64,000 nt of DNA from Streptomyces sp. NBC_01454 (GTDB lineage: Bacteria > Actinomycetota > Actinomycetes > Streptomycetales > Streptomycetaceae). Positions 35,998 to 44,893 of this stretch are shown one piece after another; positions within the stretch are counted from its first letter, which is position 1, and each line of letters begins with the position of its first letter. Location: contig NZ_CP109460.1 of assembly GCF_036227565.1 (NCBI RefSeq), positions 3,782,001-3,846,000 of the forward strand, read 5' to 3'. Both the position numbers and the translations under genes were made by a program. The notes beneath the pieces were generated by a model, which did no database searches, had not been told where the DNA came from, and was given only the letters and a program-made list of their open reading frames with translations.

Positions 35998-37232
35998 TGA
36001 CCGCTCCCACCCGTACCGCCGCGGTGCTCGCTCCCCGTTCGTCCGCGGAGCTGATCCAGGCCGAGGGCCCGGTTCTGGCGCACAACTACCACCCGCTGCC
36101 CGTGGTGGTCGCGCGCGCCGAGGGCGTCTGGGTCGAGGACGTCGAGGGGCGCCGCTACCTCGACATGCTGGCCGGCTACTCGGCGCTGAACTTCGGCCAC
36201 CGGCACCCGGCCCTGATCGATGCCGCGCACCGCCAGCTGGATCAACTGACCCTGACCTCCCGCGCGTTCCACAACGACCGGCTCGCCGGCTTCGCCGAGG
36301 GCCTCGCCGGGCTGACCGGCCTGGACATGGTGCTGCCGATGAACACCGGCGCCGAGGCGGTGGAGAGCGGCATCAAGGTCGCCCGCAAGTGGGCGTACGA
36401 CGTCAAGGGCGTCCCGGCGGACCGGGCCACGATCGTGGTGGCCGGCGGCAACTTCCACGGCCGCACGACCACCATCGTGGGCTTCTCCGACGACGAGGAG
36501 GCCCGCGCCGGCTTCGGCCCCTTCGCGCCCGGCTTCCGCACCGTCCCCTACAACGACCTGGCCGCGCTGGAGGCGGCCGTGGACGAGACCACGGCCGCGG
36601 TGCTGATCGAGCCGATCCAGGGCGAGGCCGGCGTCCTCATCCCCGACGACGGCTACCTCACCGGCGTGCGCGAACTGACCCGCCGGGCCGGCTGTCTGCT
36701 CATCGCCGACGAGATCCAGTCCGGCCTGGGCCGCACGGGCAAGACCCTGGCCGTCGAGCACGAGTCCGTCGTCCCCGATGTGCTCCTGCTGGGCAAGGCC
36801 CTCGGCGGCGGCATCGTCCCGGTCTCCGCGGTCGTCGCCCGCCGCGAGGTGCTCGGTGTGCTCGGCCCCGGCCAGCACGGCTCGACCTTCGGCGGCAACC
36901 CCCTGGCGGCCGCGGTCGGTTCGGCCGTGATCGAGCTGCTGGCCACCGGCGAGTTCCAGCGCCGCGCCGCCGAACTCGGCGAACGGCTGCGGACCGGCCT
37001 GGCCGCGCTGACCGGCAAGGGCGTCACCGGTTTCCGCGCCCGTGGTCTGTGGGCGGGCGTGGACATCGACCCCGCGCTCGGCACCGGCCGGGAGATCAGC
37101 GAACGCCTGATGAAGGAGGGCATCCTGGTCAAGGACACCCACGGCTCGACGATCCGGCTGGCCCCGCCGCTGACCATCACCGCCGAGGAACTGGACGCGG
37201 CGCTCGGCTCACTGGCCCGGGTCCTGATCTGA
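35997..37232 (+). CDS. rocD: Ornithine aminotransferase
   Basis: This 411-residue class III PLP aminotransferase transfers the delta-amino group of ornithine to 2-oxoglutarate, giving glutamate semialdehyde. It has YSALNFGHRHPALI, NTGAEAVESGIKVARKWAY, FHGRTTTIVGFS, EPIQGEAGV, IADEIQSGLGRTG, the PLP-Lys in LLLGKALGGGIVPVSA, and GQHGSTFGGNPLA. It is translationally coupled with the DDAH-type gene. Together they could turn arginine derivatives into glutamate-family products. A clear terminator follows. Confidence 0.93.
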   Translation: MTAPTRTAAVLAPRSSAELIQAEGPVLAHNYHPLPVVVARAEGVWVEDVEGRRYLDMLAGYSALNFGHRHPALIDAAHRQLDQLTLTSRAFHNDRLAGFAEGLAGLTGLDMVLPMNTGAEAVESGIKVARKWAYDVKGVPADRATIVVAGGNFHGRTTTIVGFSDDEEARAGFGPFAPGFRTVPYNDLAALEAAVDETTAAVLIEPIQGEAGVLIPDDGYLTGVRELTRRAGCLLIADEIQSGLGRTGKTLAVEHESVVPDVLLLGKALGGGIVPVSAVVARREVLGVLGPGQHGSTFGGNPLAAAVGSAVIELLATGEFQRRAAELGERLRTGLAALTGKGVTGFRARGLWAGVDIDPALGTGREISERLMKEGILVKDTHGSTIRLAPPLTITAEELDAALGSLARVLI

Positions 37233-37288
37233 CCCGCTCACCCTCCCCGTCCCGTCTCCGCGCCCCGTCTCCCCGTCCCGTCTCCGCG

Positions 37289-37324
37289 CCGCCGGGCAGG
37301 CCCGCACCAGGGCCTGCCCGGCGG
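37289..37324 (+). terminator. Terminator after rocD
   Basis: Arms CCGCCGGGCAGGCCC (37289-37303) and GGGCCTGCCCGGCGG (37310-37324) are perfectly complementary around a GCACCA loop, 57 bases after the rocD stop. The remaining spacer to 37538 is a C-rich stretch without a gene. Confidence 0.85.
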
Positions 37325-37538
37325 TTCGCTGAGAAACCCGCCCCGGCGCCCCCGGAAACACCCCCGGGACGGCCTTCGGCGGACGTCCGGACGCGCCGCC
37401 ACCCCACCCGTGGCCCCGGCCCCCACCCTGCCATCGCCGCGCCCCTCACGCCCCGCGTCACAGCCTCCCCGCACACCGCCTGACCTGGGCTTCCGCACCG
37501 TCCAGACCTACGATCGGGGCACCGGGAAAGGGGATCTG

Positions 37539-38276
37539 ATGGACCGGCACATCCGCACCCTCGACGACGTACTCACGCTCCTGGACGGCCTGTTCGCACC
37601 GGAGGCCGACCGCTGGACCGCCGACGGAGCCTCCTGGTGGGACGGCTTCTACGCGGACCGCTCGAAGCCGGTGCCGTTCTTCGTGGCGAAACCCGACGAG
37701 AATCTCGTCTCCTGCCTCGACCGCGGGCTGCTCACCCCGGGGCGCGCCCTCGACCTGGGCTGCGGTCCGGGCCGCAACGCGCTCCACCTCGCCGCCGCCG
37801 GCTTCGAGGTGGACGCGGTCGACCTCTCCCCGGCCGCCCTTGCCTGGGCCCGGGACCGGGCCGCGGAGACCTCGTCACCGGTCCGCTTCCTCTGCGGTGA
37901 CGCCTTCGCCCTCGCCGGCACCGCACTCCGCGGCCCGTACGACCTGATCTACGACTCCGGCTGCTTCCACCATCTGCCACCGCACCGCCGCCTGAGCTAC
38001 CTCGCCCTGCTCGACCGGTCCCTGGCCCCCGGCGGCCATCTCGCCCTCACCTGCTTCGCCGCCGGCGCGATGGGCTCCGAGCTCGACGACCGTGACTTCT
38101 ACCGCCACTCCGGCCTCCAGGGCGGCCTCGCCTACACCCCGGACTCCCTGCGCGCCATCTTCGCCGGCCTGACGGAACGCGAACTGCGCCGCATGCACGA
38201 CGAGCCCCCGGACTCCCCGTACTTCGGCGAGCCCTTCCTGTGGACGGCCCTCTTCCGGCGCGACGACCGGCCGTAG
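37539..38276 (+). CDS. Class I SAM-dependent methyltransferase
   Basis: The 245-residue methyltransferase has SAM motif I ALDLGCGPGRNALHLAAAGFEVDAVDLS, an acidic ribose-binding loop, motif II-like FLCGDAFAL and post-I YDLIYDSGCFHHLPPHRR, and ends LWTALFRRDD. The N terminus (SWWDGFYADRSKPVPFFVAKPDENLVSCLDRG) is that of small thiopurine/tellurite-type methyltransferases. Start at ATG 37539 with GGGAAAGGGG upstream; the longer upstream frame is C-rich spacer. The substrate is unknown. Confidence 0.9.
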   Translation: MDRHIRTLDDVLTLLDGLFAPEADRWTADGASWWDGFYADRSKPVPFFVAKPDENLVSCLDRGLLTPGRALDLGCGPGRNALHLAAAGFEVDAVDLSPAALAWARDRAAETSSPVRFLCGDAFALAGTALRGPYDLIYDSGCFHHLPPHRRLSYLALLDRSLAPGGHLALTCFAAGAMGSELDDRDFYRHSGLQGGLAYTPDSLRAIFAGLTERELRRMHDEPPDSPYFGEPFLWTALFRRDDRP

Positions 38277-38305
38277 CCGCCTGCCGCCGCGACCGCGGTA
38301 TCCGG

Positions 38306-38490
38306 TCAGCGGCCCGCGGCTTCCTTGCCGCGCAGCTCCGTCCAGGCCCGGGCGCCGAGGTCGGGACGGAGCAGCACATCGGCGGCGGTGCAGGCCAGCG
38401 CCTCGGCGGAGGCCGGCATCGCCTTCCGGCCACGGGGCCGCCGGCCGCTTCGGCGAAGCGGCGTTGGGCGTGAGGAAGCCGGTGCCCAAC
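38306..38490 (-). pseudogene. Possible decayed gene end (M20-peptidase-like)
   Basis: The minus strand here carries a short coding-like segment ending KAMPASAEALACTAADVLLRPDLGARAWTELRGKEAAGR and a stop. It looks like the helical C terminus of M20-type amidohydrolases (KAxALTAADLL.DP). Upstream the frame breaks and runs into the TetR gene. The similarity is weak and based on memory; it may be chance. Confidence 0.25.
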
Positions 38491-39063
38491 TCACCGGCCC
38501 GACGCGCCTCCCGCGAGAAGAGCCGCGGCGGCGCTACGGGCCTGCCGGGCGGCGGAGGGCTCCCCCGTGATCGCGGCCGTGGTGATCGCCCCGTCCACCA
38601 GCAGCGCCAACTGACCGCCCAGGGCGTCCGGTTCACCGGCCCCGGCGCCCCGGGTGAGGTCGGTCAGATACGCGCGCAGCGCCCGCTTGTGCTCGCGGGC
38701 GACCCGGGCGACCCCGTCCGAGGTGGCCCCCAGCTCGCCGAACGAATTGATGAAGGCACAGCCGCGGAAGTCGGTGCCGGAGAACCAGTCGTGCAGCCAG
38801 TCGAAGACCGCGAGCGGACGGGCATCGGGGGTGCCGGCGCGCTCGGTGACGTACCCGGCGAGGGCGGTGCGCCACCGGGCGTCACGGCGGCGCAGATACG
38901 CCTCGACGAGGTCGTGCTTGGCGGGAAAGCACCCGTAGAGGCGCTTGAGCGACACCCCGGCGGTGGTGCGGAGTTCATCCATGCCGACGGACTGGATACC
39001 GCGGTCGTAGAACAGCGTCTCCGCGGCGTCGAGTATCCGCGCACGGGCTTCGTCGTGGTCCAT
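38491..39063 (-). CDS. TetR/AcrR family regulator
   Basis: The 190-residue regulator has [55 protein letters not shown] and a C-terminal domain with [14 protein letters not shown], a pattern of the TetR_C_33/AefR-like group. It is divergent from the DUF1348/NTF2 gene, and two copies of a GAGAAC/GTTCTC palindrome lie between them. Confidence 0.93.
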   Translation of the reverse strand: MDHDEARARILDAAETLFYDRGIQSVGMDELRTTAGVSLKRLYGCFPAKHDLVEAYLRRRDARWRTALAGYVTERAGTPDARPLAVFDWLHDWFSGTDFRGCAFINSFGELGATSDGVARVAREHKRALRAYLTDLTRGAGAGEPDALGGQLALLVDGAITTAAITGEPSAARQARSAAAALLAGGASGR

Positions 39064-39084
39064 GGCCCTTCCGGCACTTTCCAG

Positions 39085-39135
39085 GAGAACGGTCGTTCTC
39101 TACACTAGCCGAACGAGGGAGAACGATCGTTCTCC
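39085..39135. promoter_or_regulatory. Two GAGAACG-type palindromes (TetR operators)
   Basis: GAGAACGGTCGTTCTC (39085-39100) and GGAGAACGATCGTTCTCC (39118-39135) are palindromes with the same arms, 22-25 bases before each divergent gene start. They are the evident operators of the TetR gene at 38491. Confidence 0.75.
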
Positions 39136-39157
39136 AGACCGTGAGAGGGAGCCCGCC

Positions 39158-39616
39158 ATGCCGCCACGCCCACCGTTCCCCCCGTTCGACGAGGCAAGCG
39201 CGCTGCAGAAGGTGCAAGCCGCCGAGGACGCCTGGAACACCCGCGCCCCCGAGCGGGTCGCCCTGGCGTACACCGAGGACTCGGTCTGGCGGAACCGGGA
39301 CACCTTCCTCACCGGCCGCGAGGAGATCGTCGCCTTCCTGCGCCAGAAGTGGGCCCGCGAGCTGGACTACGCGCTGCGCAAGGAGTTGTGGTCCTTCCAC
39401 GGCAACCGGATCGCGGTGCGCTTCCAGTACGAGTGCCACGACGCGGCCGGCCAGTGGTGGCGCTGCTACGGCAACGAGCTGTGGGAGTTCGACGAGGACG
39501 GCCTCATGCGCCGCCGGGAGGCCGGCATCCACGACGTACCGATCACGGAGCCGGAACGGCGGATCTTCGGCCCCCGCCCCGCCTCGGAACAGGGCCGGCC
39601 ACTTCCGTTCCGGTGA
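39158..39616 (+). CDS. DUF1348 / NTF2-like protein
   Basis: The 152-residue protein is of the DUF1348 NTF2-like family: [47 protein letters not shown], then [45 protein letters not shown]. These small proteins are regularly encoded beside TetR regulators and have no firmly known reaction. Start ATG with AGAGGGAG upstream; expression is probably repressed by the divergent TetR protein. Confidence 0.9.
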   Translation: MPPRPPFPPFDEASALQKVQAAEDAWNTRAPERVALAYTEDSVWRNRDTFLTGREEIVAFLRQKWARELDYALRKELWSFHGNRIAVRFQYECHDAAGQWWRCYGNELWEFDEDGLMRRREAGIHDVPITEPERRIFGPRPASEQGRPLPFR

Positions 39617-39629
39617 GCGCCCCGCAGGG

Positions 39630-39857
39630 TCACCCGGAGCGGGGGAGCTCCCCGTCCTTGACGGCGGTGACGAACGACGACCATGCAGATATCTCAAAGA
39701 CCAGCGCAGGACCGTGCGGGACCTTCGAGTCACGGACGGGGACGCCGGAGCGGTGGTTGTCCAGGACCTCCAGGCAGCTGGCACCTTCGTTGTCGCTGTA
39801 GGACGACTTGCGCCAGCCTCGCAGCGTGGCGGAGTTCGGAATCGCGAGTTCAGTCAT
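39630..39857 (-). CDS. DUF397 protein
   Basis: The 75-residue protein has the DUF397 signature: GWRKSSYSDNEGASCLEVLDNHRSGVPVRDSKVPHGPALVFEISAWSSFVTAVKDGE. Such proteins are the small partners of XRE-type regulators (WhiJ/Scr1 families) in Streptomyces. Its start overlaps the XRE gene stop by 8 bases. Confidence 0.93.
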   Translation of the reverse strand: MTELAIPNSATLRGWRKSSYSDNEGASCLEVLDNHRSGVPVRDSKVPHGPALVFEISAWSSFVTAVKDGELPRSG

Positions 39858-40644
39858 GGTGTCCGTATTCCTTCGCTGTCGCCCTCATCAGGGCCAGGGA
39901 CTCCTTCAGCGGCAGAGCGTCGCTCAGTGCGAGATCGTAGGCGCCCTGCAGCCGTTGGACCACGGCCGGCGAGTCATGAACCTTGCTGACGGACACCCCC
40001 TCCGAATAGGCCGCCGGAGGCTGATCCTCGAACCACATCAGCGTCACCATCCCCGCCATCAGCGGATGCGCCCCCAGACCAAGGGGCAATACATGCACCC
40101 GCACTCGCTCCTCTTCCACCAAGCGGACGATGTGCATGATCTGTTGAGCCATGGCGTCCTTGCCGCCCACCGGCCGACGGAGGACCGCCTCATCCAGCAG
40201 GGCCCACACCACGGGCGTCACCGGAGCAGTGAGGATCTTCGATCGCTCAAGCCGTGTGACAACGAACCCGTCACACTCCTCCTCACTCCACGGAGGGTAG
40301 GCCGTACGCATCACCGCACGCGCGTACCTATCCGTCTGGAAGATGCCGGGAACGAGGGAGGACGCGAATTCACGGATCACCGTGGCTTGTTGCTCAAGTT
40401 TCAGCGCCGCCGCGAAGCGTTCGGCAATCGTCGTGTCGTCCGGGGGAAGAAAGCTACTCAGCACGTTTCCGGTGTTCAGAGCCTTGTCCAGCCGCTGCGC
40501 ATCCTCTCTGGAAGGAATCCGCCGTCCCGCCTCGATGTGGGCGATGTGGGAGCGGGTCATCATCGCCGCGACCGCCAGTTGCTGTTGTGTCATGCCGGCC
40601 AACTCGCGTTGTTCGCGGAGCCAGTCCCCGTAGGCGCTGCCCAT
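39850..40644 (-). CDS. XRE-family regulator with DUF5753 (WhiJ/Scr1 type)
   Basis: The 264-residue protein has an N-terminal Xre HTH (LREQRELAGMTQQQLAVAAMMTRSHIAHIEAGRRIPSREDAQRLDKAL). A DUF5753 domain follows (EFASSLVPGIFQTDRYARAVMRTAYPPWSEEECDGFVVTRLERSKIL ... VLPLGLGAHPLMAGMVTLMWFE). It is coupled to the DUF397 gene. Such pairs influence development and secondary metabolism and behave like toxin-antitoxin-derived switches. Confidence 0.93.
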   Translation of the reverse strand: MGSAYGDWLREQRELAGMTQQQLAVAAMMTRSHIAHIEAGRRIPSREDAQRLDKALNTGNVLSSFLPPDDTTIAERFAAALKLEQQATVIREFASSLVPGIFQTDRYARAVMRTAYPPWSEEECDGFVVTRLERSKILTAPVTPVVWALLDEAVLRRPVGGKDAMAQQIMHIVRLVEEERVRVHVLPLGLGAHPLMAGMVTLMWFEDQPPAAYSEGVSVSKVHDSPAVVQRLQGAYDLALSDALPLKESLALMRATAKEYGHHD

Positions 40645-40797
40645 TTCGTCAACTCCCCTGTGACGAATGTGTTGTCACGCTCTGTGCACTGGCGAGGCTA
40701 GCGTCGTGACCCAACGCTAGGGGGGTGTACGGAAAAAGACTCCCGCGACCGGTGACCGGCCCCGGGGTCTCGCCACCACCCCTTGGAGGTTGACGAC

Positions 40798-41190
40798 TTG
40801 AGGAACACGACCGGCCGCTACGACCCCGACAACCCCCAGCGGCCGGGGTCCGGGCTGCGGCTGCTGCCGTGGGCGTCGCTCGCAGGGAACCCGTGCTTTC
40901 TGCGGAGCGACGACGCCGGCGGCGGCTTTCTCGCCCGGAAGGCCGACCTGATGGAGGCGGAGCAGATGCGCGAGGGGGCCGCCGTACTCCTCGACGCCGA
41001 GGAGGTGTTGGAGGATCCGGCGGCGGGTCCGCTCACCCTCCGGGTCACGCTGCTGCGGACCGCGATGGCGCTCGGCGACGTCCTGCGCATCGCCGACAGC
41101 CGGGGCGGGCGGCTGCCCGTACCGGAGCCGGACCGTCACGAGCAGCACGACCACCACGACCGCCGGGGCGAGCACGACCACCACGACTAG
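40798..41190 (+). CDS. Hypothetical protein of the WhiJ-like locus, His-rich tail
   Basis: This 130-residue protein is divergent from the XRE/DUF397 pair. The start is the TTG at 40798, with GGAGG at 40785-40789. The body (RLLPWASLAGNPCFLRSDDAGGGFLARKADLMEAEQMREGAAVLLDAEEVL ... LRTAMALGDVLRIADSRGGRL) matches small proteins common next to WhiJ-type loci, function unknown. The C terminus is extremely His/Asp-rich (HEQHDHHDRRGEHDHHD) and could bind metal. Its stop overlaps the convergent hemerythrin gene by 3 bases. Confidence 0.8.
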   Translation: MRNTTGRYDPDNPQRPGSGLRLLPWASLAGNPCFLRSDDAGGGFLARKADLMEAEQMREGAAVLLDAEEVLEDPAAGPLTLRVTLLRTAMALGDVLRIADSRGGRLPVPEPDRHEQHDHHDRRGEHDHHD

Positions 41191-41873
41191 GAACGCTGCA
41201 GCGCCCACACCTCCGGCGCGCCGAGGTCGTCGTAGAGCCGGTCGCGCTGGTCGGGGCCGAGGGTCGTGGAGAGCGCGGCGAGGGTGGCGCCGGCCTGCTC
41301 CCGCGCGCTGTCGACGACCTCGCGCACGATCGCCGCACGGGGCGCGGGCGGCAGAGCGGGCAGCATGCGCCGAAGGTCGGTGAGCGCCTCCTCAGGAGTT
41401 TGCGAGGAATGGAAGGCGTCGAATACGGCGCTCAGCTCCTGCTCGCTCGCGGACTGCCACAGCGCCGGCATCGCGACCGTCTCCTCCAGGTGCAGATGCG
41501 CGAGATAGGCGCTGATCACTTCGCTCAGCGCCAGGTACAGCGCGTGCTGGGCGTCCGGCAGGGCGTCGGCAGCGGTGCCGGGCAGGGCACGCGCCCGTTC
41601 GTCCAGCGCGGTGAAGGTGGCGTCGAGACGGCCGTGCTCGGCCTCCAGTGCGTCGGCCGCCTCCGGCGCCCGCTCCCGGAGGAGCTGATGGATGAAGGTG
41701 TCTTCGTGGTCGGCGTGCTCGCGCAGTTCCTGCGTCATGGCGAGGCAGCGGTGCGCCTGCTCGGCGACGGCGCCCCCCTGGGACAGGTCCGCGGCGCCGA
41801 GTTCGACGGCAAGCGTGAACAGTCGGGCACGCTGCCCCATGTGTACGTTCCGGTAGAGATCGGTCCTGGGCAT
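41187..41873 (-). CDS. Hemerythrin-like domain protein
   Basis: The 228-residue four-helix protein has hemerythrin iron-ligand motifs: HxxxE-type HADHEDTFIHQLL and HLHLEETVAMPAL, and a later HSSQ. It is likely to bind a di-iron centre for O2/NO sensing or stress protection. Start ATG 41871-41873; the frame is open further upstream through the operator and is not used. It is divergent from a MarR gene, with a long perfect palindrome between them. Confidence 0.88.
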   Translation of the reverse strand: MPRTDLYRNVHMGQRARLFTLAVELGAADLSQGGAVAEQAHRCLAMTQELREHADHEDTFIHQLLRERAPEAADALEAEHGRLDATFTALDERARALPGTAADALPDAQHALYLALSEVISAYLAHLHLEETVAMPALWQSASEQELSAVFDAFHSSQTPEEALTDLRRMLPALPPAPRAAIVREVVDSAREQAGATLAALSTTLGPDQRDRLYDDLGAPEVWALQRS

Positions 41874-41905
41874 GGTCTGTCCTTCAGGTCGCCATTCCGA
41901 TAGGA

Positions 41906-41940
41906 TGACAACATATTGCTCTACTAGCAATATGTTGTCA
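41906..41940. promoter_or_regulatory. 35-base palindrome, MarR operator
   Basis: TGACAACATATTGCT (41906-41920) and AGCAATATGTTGTCA (41926-41940) are 15-base perfect arms separated by CTACT, centrally placed between the divergent hemerythrin and MarR genes. It is A/T-rich and symmetrical, as expected for a MarR dimer site controlling both genes. Confidence 0.8.
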
Positions 41941-41956
41941 AGAGAGGTGGCGTGCA

Positions 41957-42427
41957 ATGCCGACCAAGCTGTCGAACGAGGTGCCGGACGAGACCGCCCT
42001 GCTGATCGCCGATGTCTTCGAGGCGGCCGGGGCCCTGCGGCGACTGGGCGAGCGGACCGCCGGCGCGGAGGGGCTCACCCAGGCCCGGTGGCAGCTGATG
42101 AGCGTGGTGTCCGAGGACTCGCTCACCGTTCCGCAGGCCGCGCGCCGCCTGGGCGTCAGCCGCCAGAACATCCAGCGGGTCGCCAACGACCTCGTGGCGT
42201 TCGAGCTCGCCGCCTACGCGTCCAACCCGGATCACCGCGGCTCGCCCCTGCTGGCCCTGACGCCACGCGGCGCGGAGGCGCTCGCCCGGGTGACCGACCG
42301 GGCGACGACGCTGCACCGCACGCTCTTCGCGGACCTGCCGGACGACGAGATCTCCGCCACCAGGGCCTCGCTGCGCCGGCTGCTGACCGCGCTCGACCGC
42401 CATGAAGGGGCGTCGGGCAAACGGTAG
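41957..42427 (+). CDS. MarR family regulator
   Basis: The 156-residue winged-helix regulator has ALRRLGERTAGAEGLTQARWQLMSVVSEDSLTVPQAARRLGVSRQNIQRVANDLVAFELAAYASNPDHRGSPLLALTPRGAEAL. It starts at ATG with GAGAGG upstream, 17 bases after the palindrome. It probably represses itself and the hemerythrin gene. Confidence 0.93.
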   Translation: MPTKLSNEVPDETALLIADVFEAAGALRRLGERTAGAEGLTQARWQLMSVVSEDSLTVPQAARRLGVSRQNIQRVANDLVAFELAAYASNPDHRGSPLLALTPRGAEALARVTDRATTLHRTLFADLPDDEISATRASLRRLLTALDRHEGASGKR

Positions 42428-42512
42428 GCGCCGGCGGCGAGTTGTCGGTTCCCGACCAGGTCGCAGACGAAAATAATGTGTGCATCGGGCAACCGGTTGA
42501 CAGGCTGAGGGT

Positions 42513-43736
42513 ATGACTCGCGAGCACGCTCCCGTTCCCGGCTCCTCCGGCGCGCCCCTGGCGCCGGGCTGCAGCACCACGCCCCTCACCGCGGATCTGC
42601 TGCGCGGCGCGCTCGATCTGGAGCGGACCGCGCACGGCCTGCTGCCGCACCGGCTGCCGGCCCGGGCCCGCGCGCAGTGCGACGACGGGCAGCTGGCCAC
42701 GGCGGAGGCCCAGGCCTCGGGCGTACGGCTGGTGTTCCGGACCCGGGCCACCGCCGTCGAACTGGACACGCTCCGCACCAAGGTGGCCTACCGGGGCGCA
42801 CCCCCGCGTCCGGAGGGCGTCTACGACCTGCTCGTGGACGGCCGCCTGGCCGGCCAGGGCGGTGTGACCGGCGGAAACGTCAGGATGGTGGACTTGACCA
42901 CCGGGTCCGTGGATGTCCTGCCCGGACCGGTCGGCACTGTCCGGTTCAGCGGTCTGCCCGAGCGGGTGAAGGACGTCGAGATCTGGCTGCCGCACAACGA
43001 GGTGACCGAGCTGGTCGCCCTGCGCACCGACGCCCCCGTCGAGGCCGTGCCGCAGGGGGGCCGCAAGGTGTGGATGCATCACGGGAGTTCGATCAGCCAC
43101 GGGTCGAACGCCGCGAGTCCCACCACGACCTGGCCGGCGCTGGCCGCCTCCCTCGGCAAGGTGGAACTGATCAACCTCGGCCTGGGCGGGAGTGCCCTGC
43201 TCGACGCGTTCACCGCCCGCGCCCTGCGGGACACCCCGGCGGACCTGATCAGCATCAAGATCGGCATCAACCTGGTCAATGCCGATCTGATGCGTCTGCG
43301 CGCCTTCACCCCGGCCGTGCACGGGTTCCTCGACACCATCCGCGAGGGACACCCGGACACGCCGCTGCTGGTCGTCTCCCCCCTCCACTGCCCCCTCCAC
43401 GAGGACACCCCCGGCCCCAGCCTCCCGGACCTGAGCAATCTCGGCGCCGGGGAACTGCAGTTCCGGGCCGCGGGGGATCCCGCGGAGCGGGCCGCCGGGA
43501 AGCTGACACTGGGCGTCATCCGTGCGGAGCTGGCCCGGATCGTGAGACAGCGGGCGGCCGAGGACCCCCACCTGTCCTACCTCGACGGGCGCGACCTCTA
43601 CGGCGAGGCGGACTTCGCCGAGCTGCCGTTGCCCGATCAGCTCCATCCGGACGCGGCCACCCACCGCCGCATCGGCGCACGCTTCGCCGAGCTGGCCTTC
43701 GACGCCGGGGGGCCGTTCGCGGGCCCGGCTGCCTGA
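42513..43736 (+). CDS. SGNH/GDSL-family hydrolase
   Basis: The 407-residue protein has an N-terminal carbohydrate-esterase-like beta domain (about 20-180, RLVFRTRATAVELDTLRTKVAYRG). A C-terminal SGNH hydrolase fold follows: block I WMHHGSSISHGSNA (Ser nucleophile), block II INLGLGGSALLDAF (Gly), block III ISIKIGINLVN (Asn), block V LPDQLHPDAATHRRIG (Asp/His). There is no signal peptide. The substrate is probably an acetylated or acylated sugar, but that is not shown by sequence alone. Confidence 0.88.
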   Translation: MTREHAPVPGSSGAPLAPGCSTTPLTADLLRGALDLERTAHGLLPHRLPARARAQCDDGQLATAEAQASGVRLVFRTRATAVELDTLRTKVAYRGAPPRPEGVYDLLVDGRLAGQGGVTGGNVRMVDLTTGSVDVLPGPVGTVRFSGLPERVKDVEIWLPHNEVTELVALRTDAPVEAVPQGGRKVWMHHGSSISHGSNAASPTTTWPALAASLGKVELINLGLGGSALLDAFTARALRDTPADLISIKIGINLVNADLMRLRAFTPAVHGFLDTIREGHPDTPLLVVSPLHCPLHEDTPGPSLPDLSNLGAGELQFRAAGDPAERAAGKLTLGVIRAELARIVRQRAAEDPHLSYLDGRDLYGEADFAELPLPDQLHPDAATHRRIGARFAELAFDAGGPFAGPAA

Positions 43737-43789
43737 GACGCCTCCGTGGTGGGCGGCGCGCCGGCCCTGTGGTCAGCGACCACCTGTGG

Positions 43790-44134
43790 TCAGCGGGCCA
43801 GCCCCGCCTGGGCGAGCGCGCTGCTCACCATGTCGGCGCAGTGGTTCAGCTTGTTCCGGATCTGTACCGTGGCGGCCGGGATCCCGGAGGCGGCGAGTCC
43901 GAGGCCGTTGGTCGTGGCCTCCATGACCAGCCGGTCGTCCTGAATGGTCAGATTCATACAGAGTTTGAAGGTGAAGAGTCGGCTCCGGATCTCGCTGCCG
44001 CCTTCGCGCACCTCCGCGCTGGTGTTGGTCTGCGGCACCCAGTGGTAGCCGTGCCGCTCCAGCGCCGCGCGGGCGACGCCCAGGGCCTCCTGCGGCGCGG
44101 CTCCCGACGTCAGTGTGATCTCTCGATTGCGCAC
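43790..44134 (-). CDS. Hypothetical protein
   Basis: The 114-residue product starts VRNREITLTSGAAPQEALGV and continues RAALERHGYHWVPQTNTSAEVREGGSEIRSRLFTFKLCMNLTIQDDRLVMEATTNGLGLAASGIPAATVQIRNKLNHCADMV. GTG start with GGAGGG a few bases upstream. No family is recognised. The alternation of beta strands and the final helix suggest a small soluble alpha/beta protein. The region upstream carries three copies of a CGAAATCC element. Confidence 0.65.
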   Translation of the reverse strand: MRNREITLTSGAAPQEALGVARAALERHGYHWVPQTNTSAEVREGGSEIRSRLFTFKLCMNLTIQDDRLVMEATTNGLGLAASGIPAATVQIRNKLNHCADMVSSALAQAGLAR

Positions 44135-44893
44135 GAACCCTCCGTCTACTGTCAGCTCCGCCTGCGAATTCACTCGTATCACGCGATGCCGCTCTTCGTG
44201 CCGGGGCACACATTCCGAGAGTTTTTTCAGGACTCCGCACGAACTTCTGACCTCGAAATCCTGTCTCGAAATCCCGCTCGCGAAATCCTGGTCCCAGAAT
44301 TCTGTCAACCCGTCATGCACCGCATGCTGCTTACCGGCGGGCAGGAGAAAGTCGCCTGCGGCAGGGGCGTTCGGTGGCACACTCCGGCACCGCGGAGGTC
44401 CGGCGTCCGGGGCACCGATCCCGGCTGATCTCACCGCGACCGGAGGCTCTGCACGCCTTCCGGCTCCTTTCGAAGCCTACGATGCGACTCTTAGGTGATT
44501 CCCTAAAGCGGGCCGTTGAACAATCCAGGAGAGTGCGGCTTGCCTGGATTGTGTCATTCGCTCTGCACACCTCGCCGACTGCCCAGGCCCTTCGAGGCCC
44601 TCGGCCGGCTCTTCCCCCGGCCCTTCCCCGCCACCCGGCACGGAGGGGCCGGTTCCGTATTCCGTCCACCGGGCCGTGGACGACAACGCGTCACCCCGTG
44701 AGCAGAACGGGCCTTCCCCTGGACCGACCGGAAAGACCACCCGGAATCCATACCCGCAATTCGTTCCGCTCTCAGCGCGTTTCCGGCGGACGCGCCCGGT
44801 GGCCCCAACGCGCCGTGATCCCCCCATAGGCCATCGCCCGCCGGAGCGCTATGGTCGTTTCACCAGGAACGTAACGGGGGAGGGCCGCCGCCG
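44135..44893. other. Long intergenic region with CGAAATCC repeats
   Basis: No gene is supported in 759 bases. At 44252-44288 the element CGAAATCC occurs three times with 13-15 base spacing, upstream of the minus-strand gene, and might be an operator array. The rest (44400-44880) has open frames without codon bias or conserved content. A T-rich run and TTAGGTGATTCCCTAAAG near 44491 stand out from the G/C-rich background. Confidence 0.45.

Noticed and set aside
44374..44829. Plus-strand 151-codon frame
   Set aside because: Codon positions lack Streptomyces bias, there is no ribosome-binding site and the product shows no conserved pattern.
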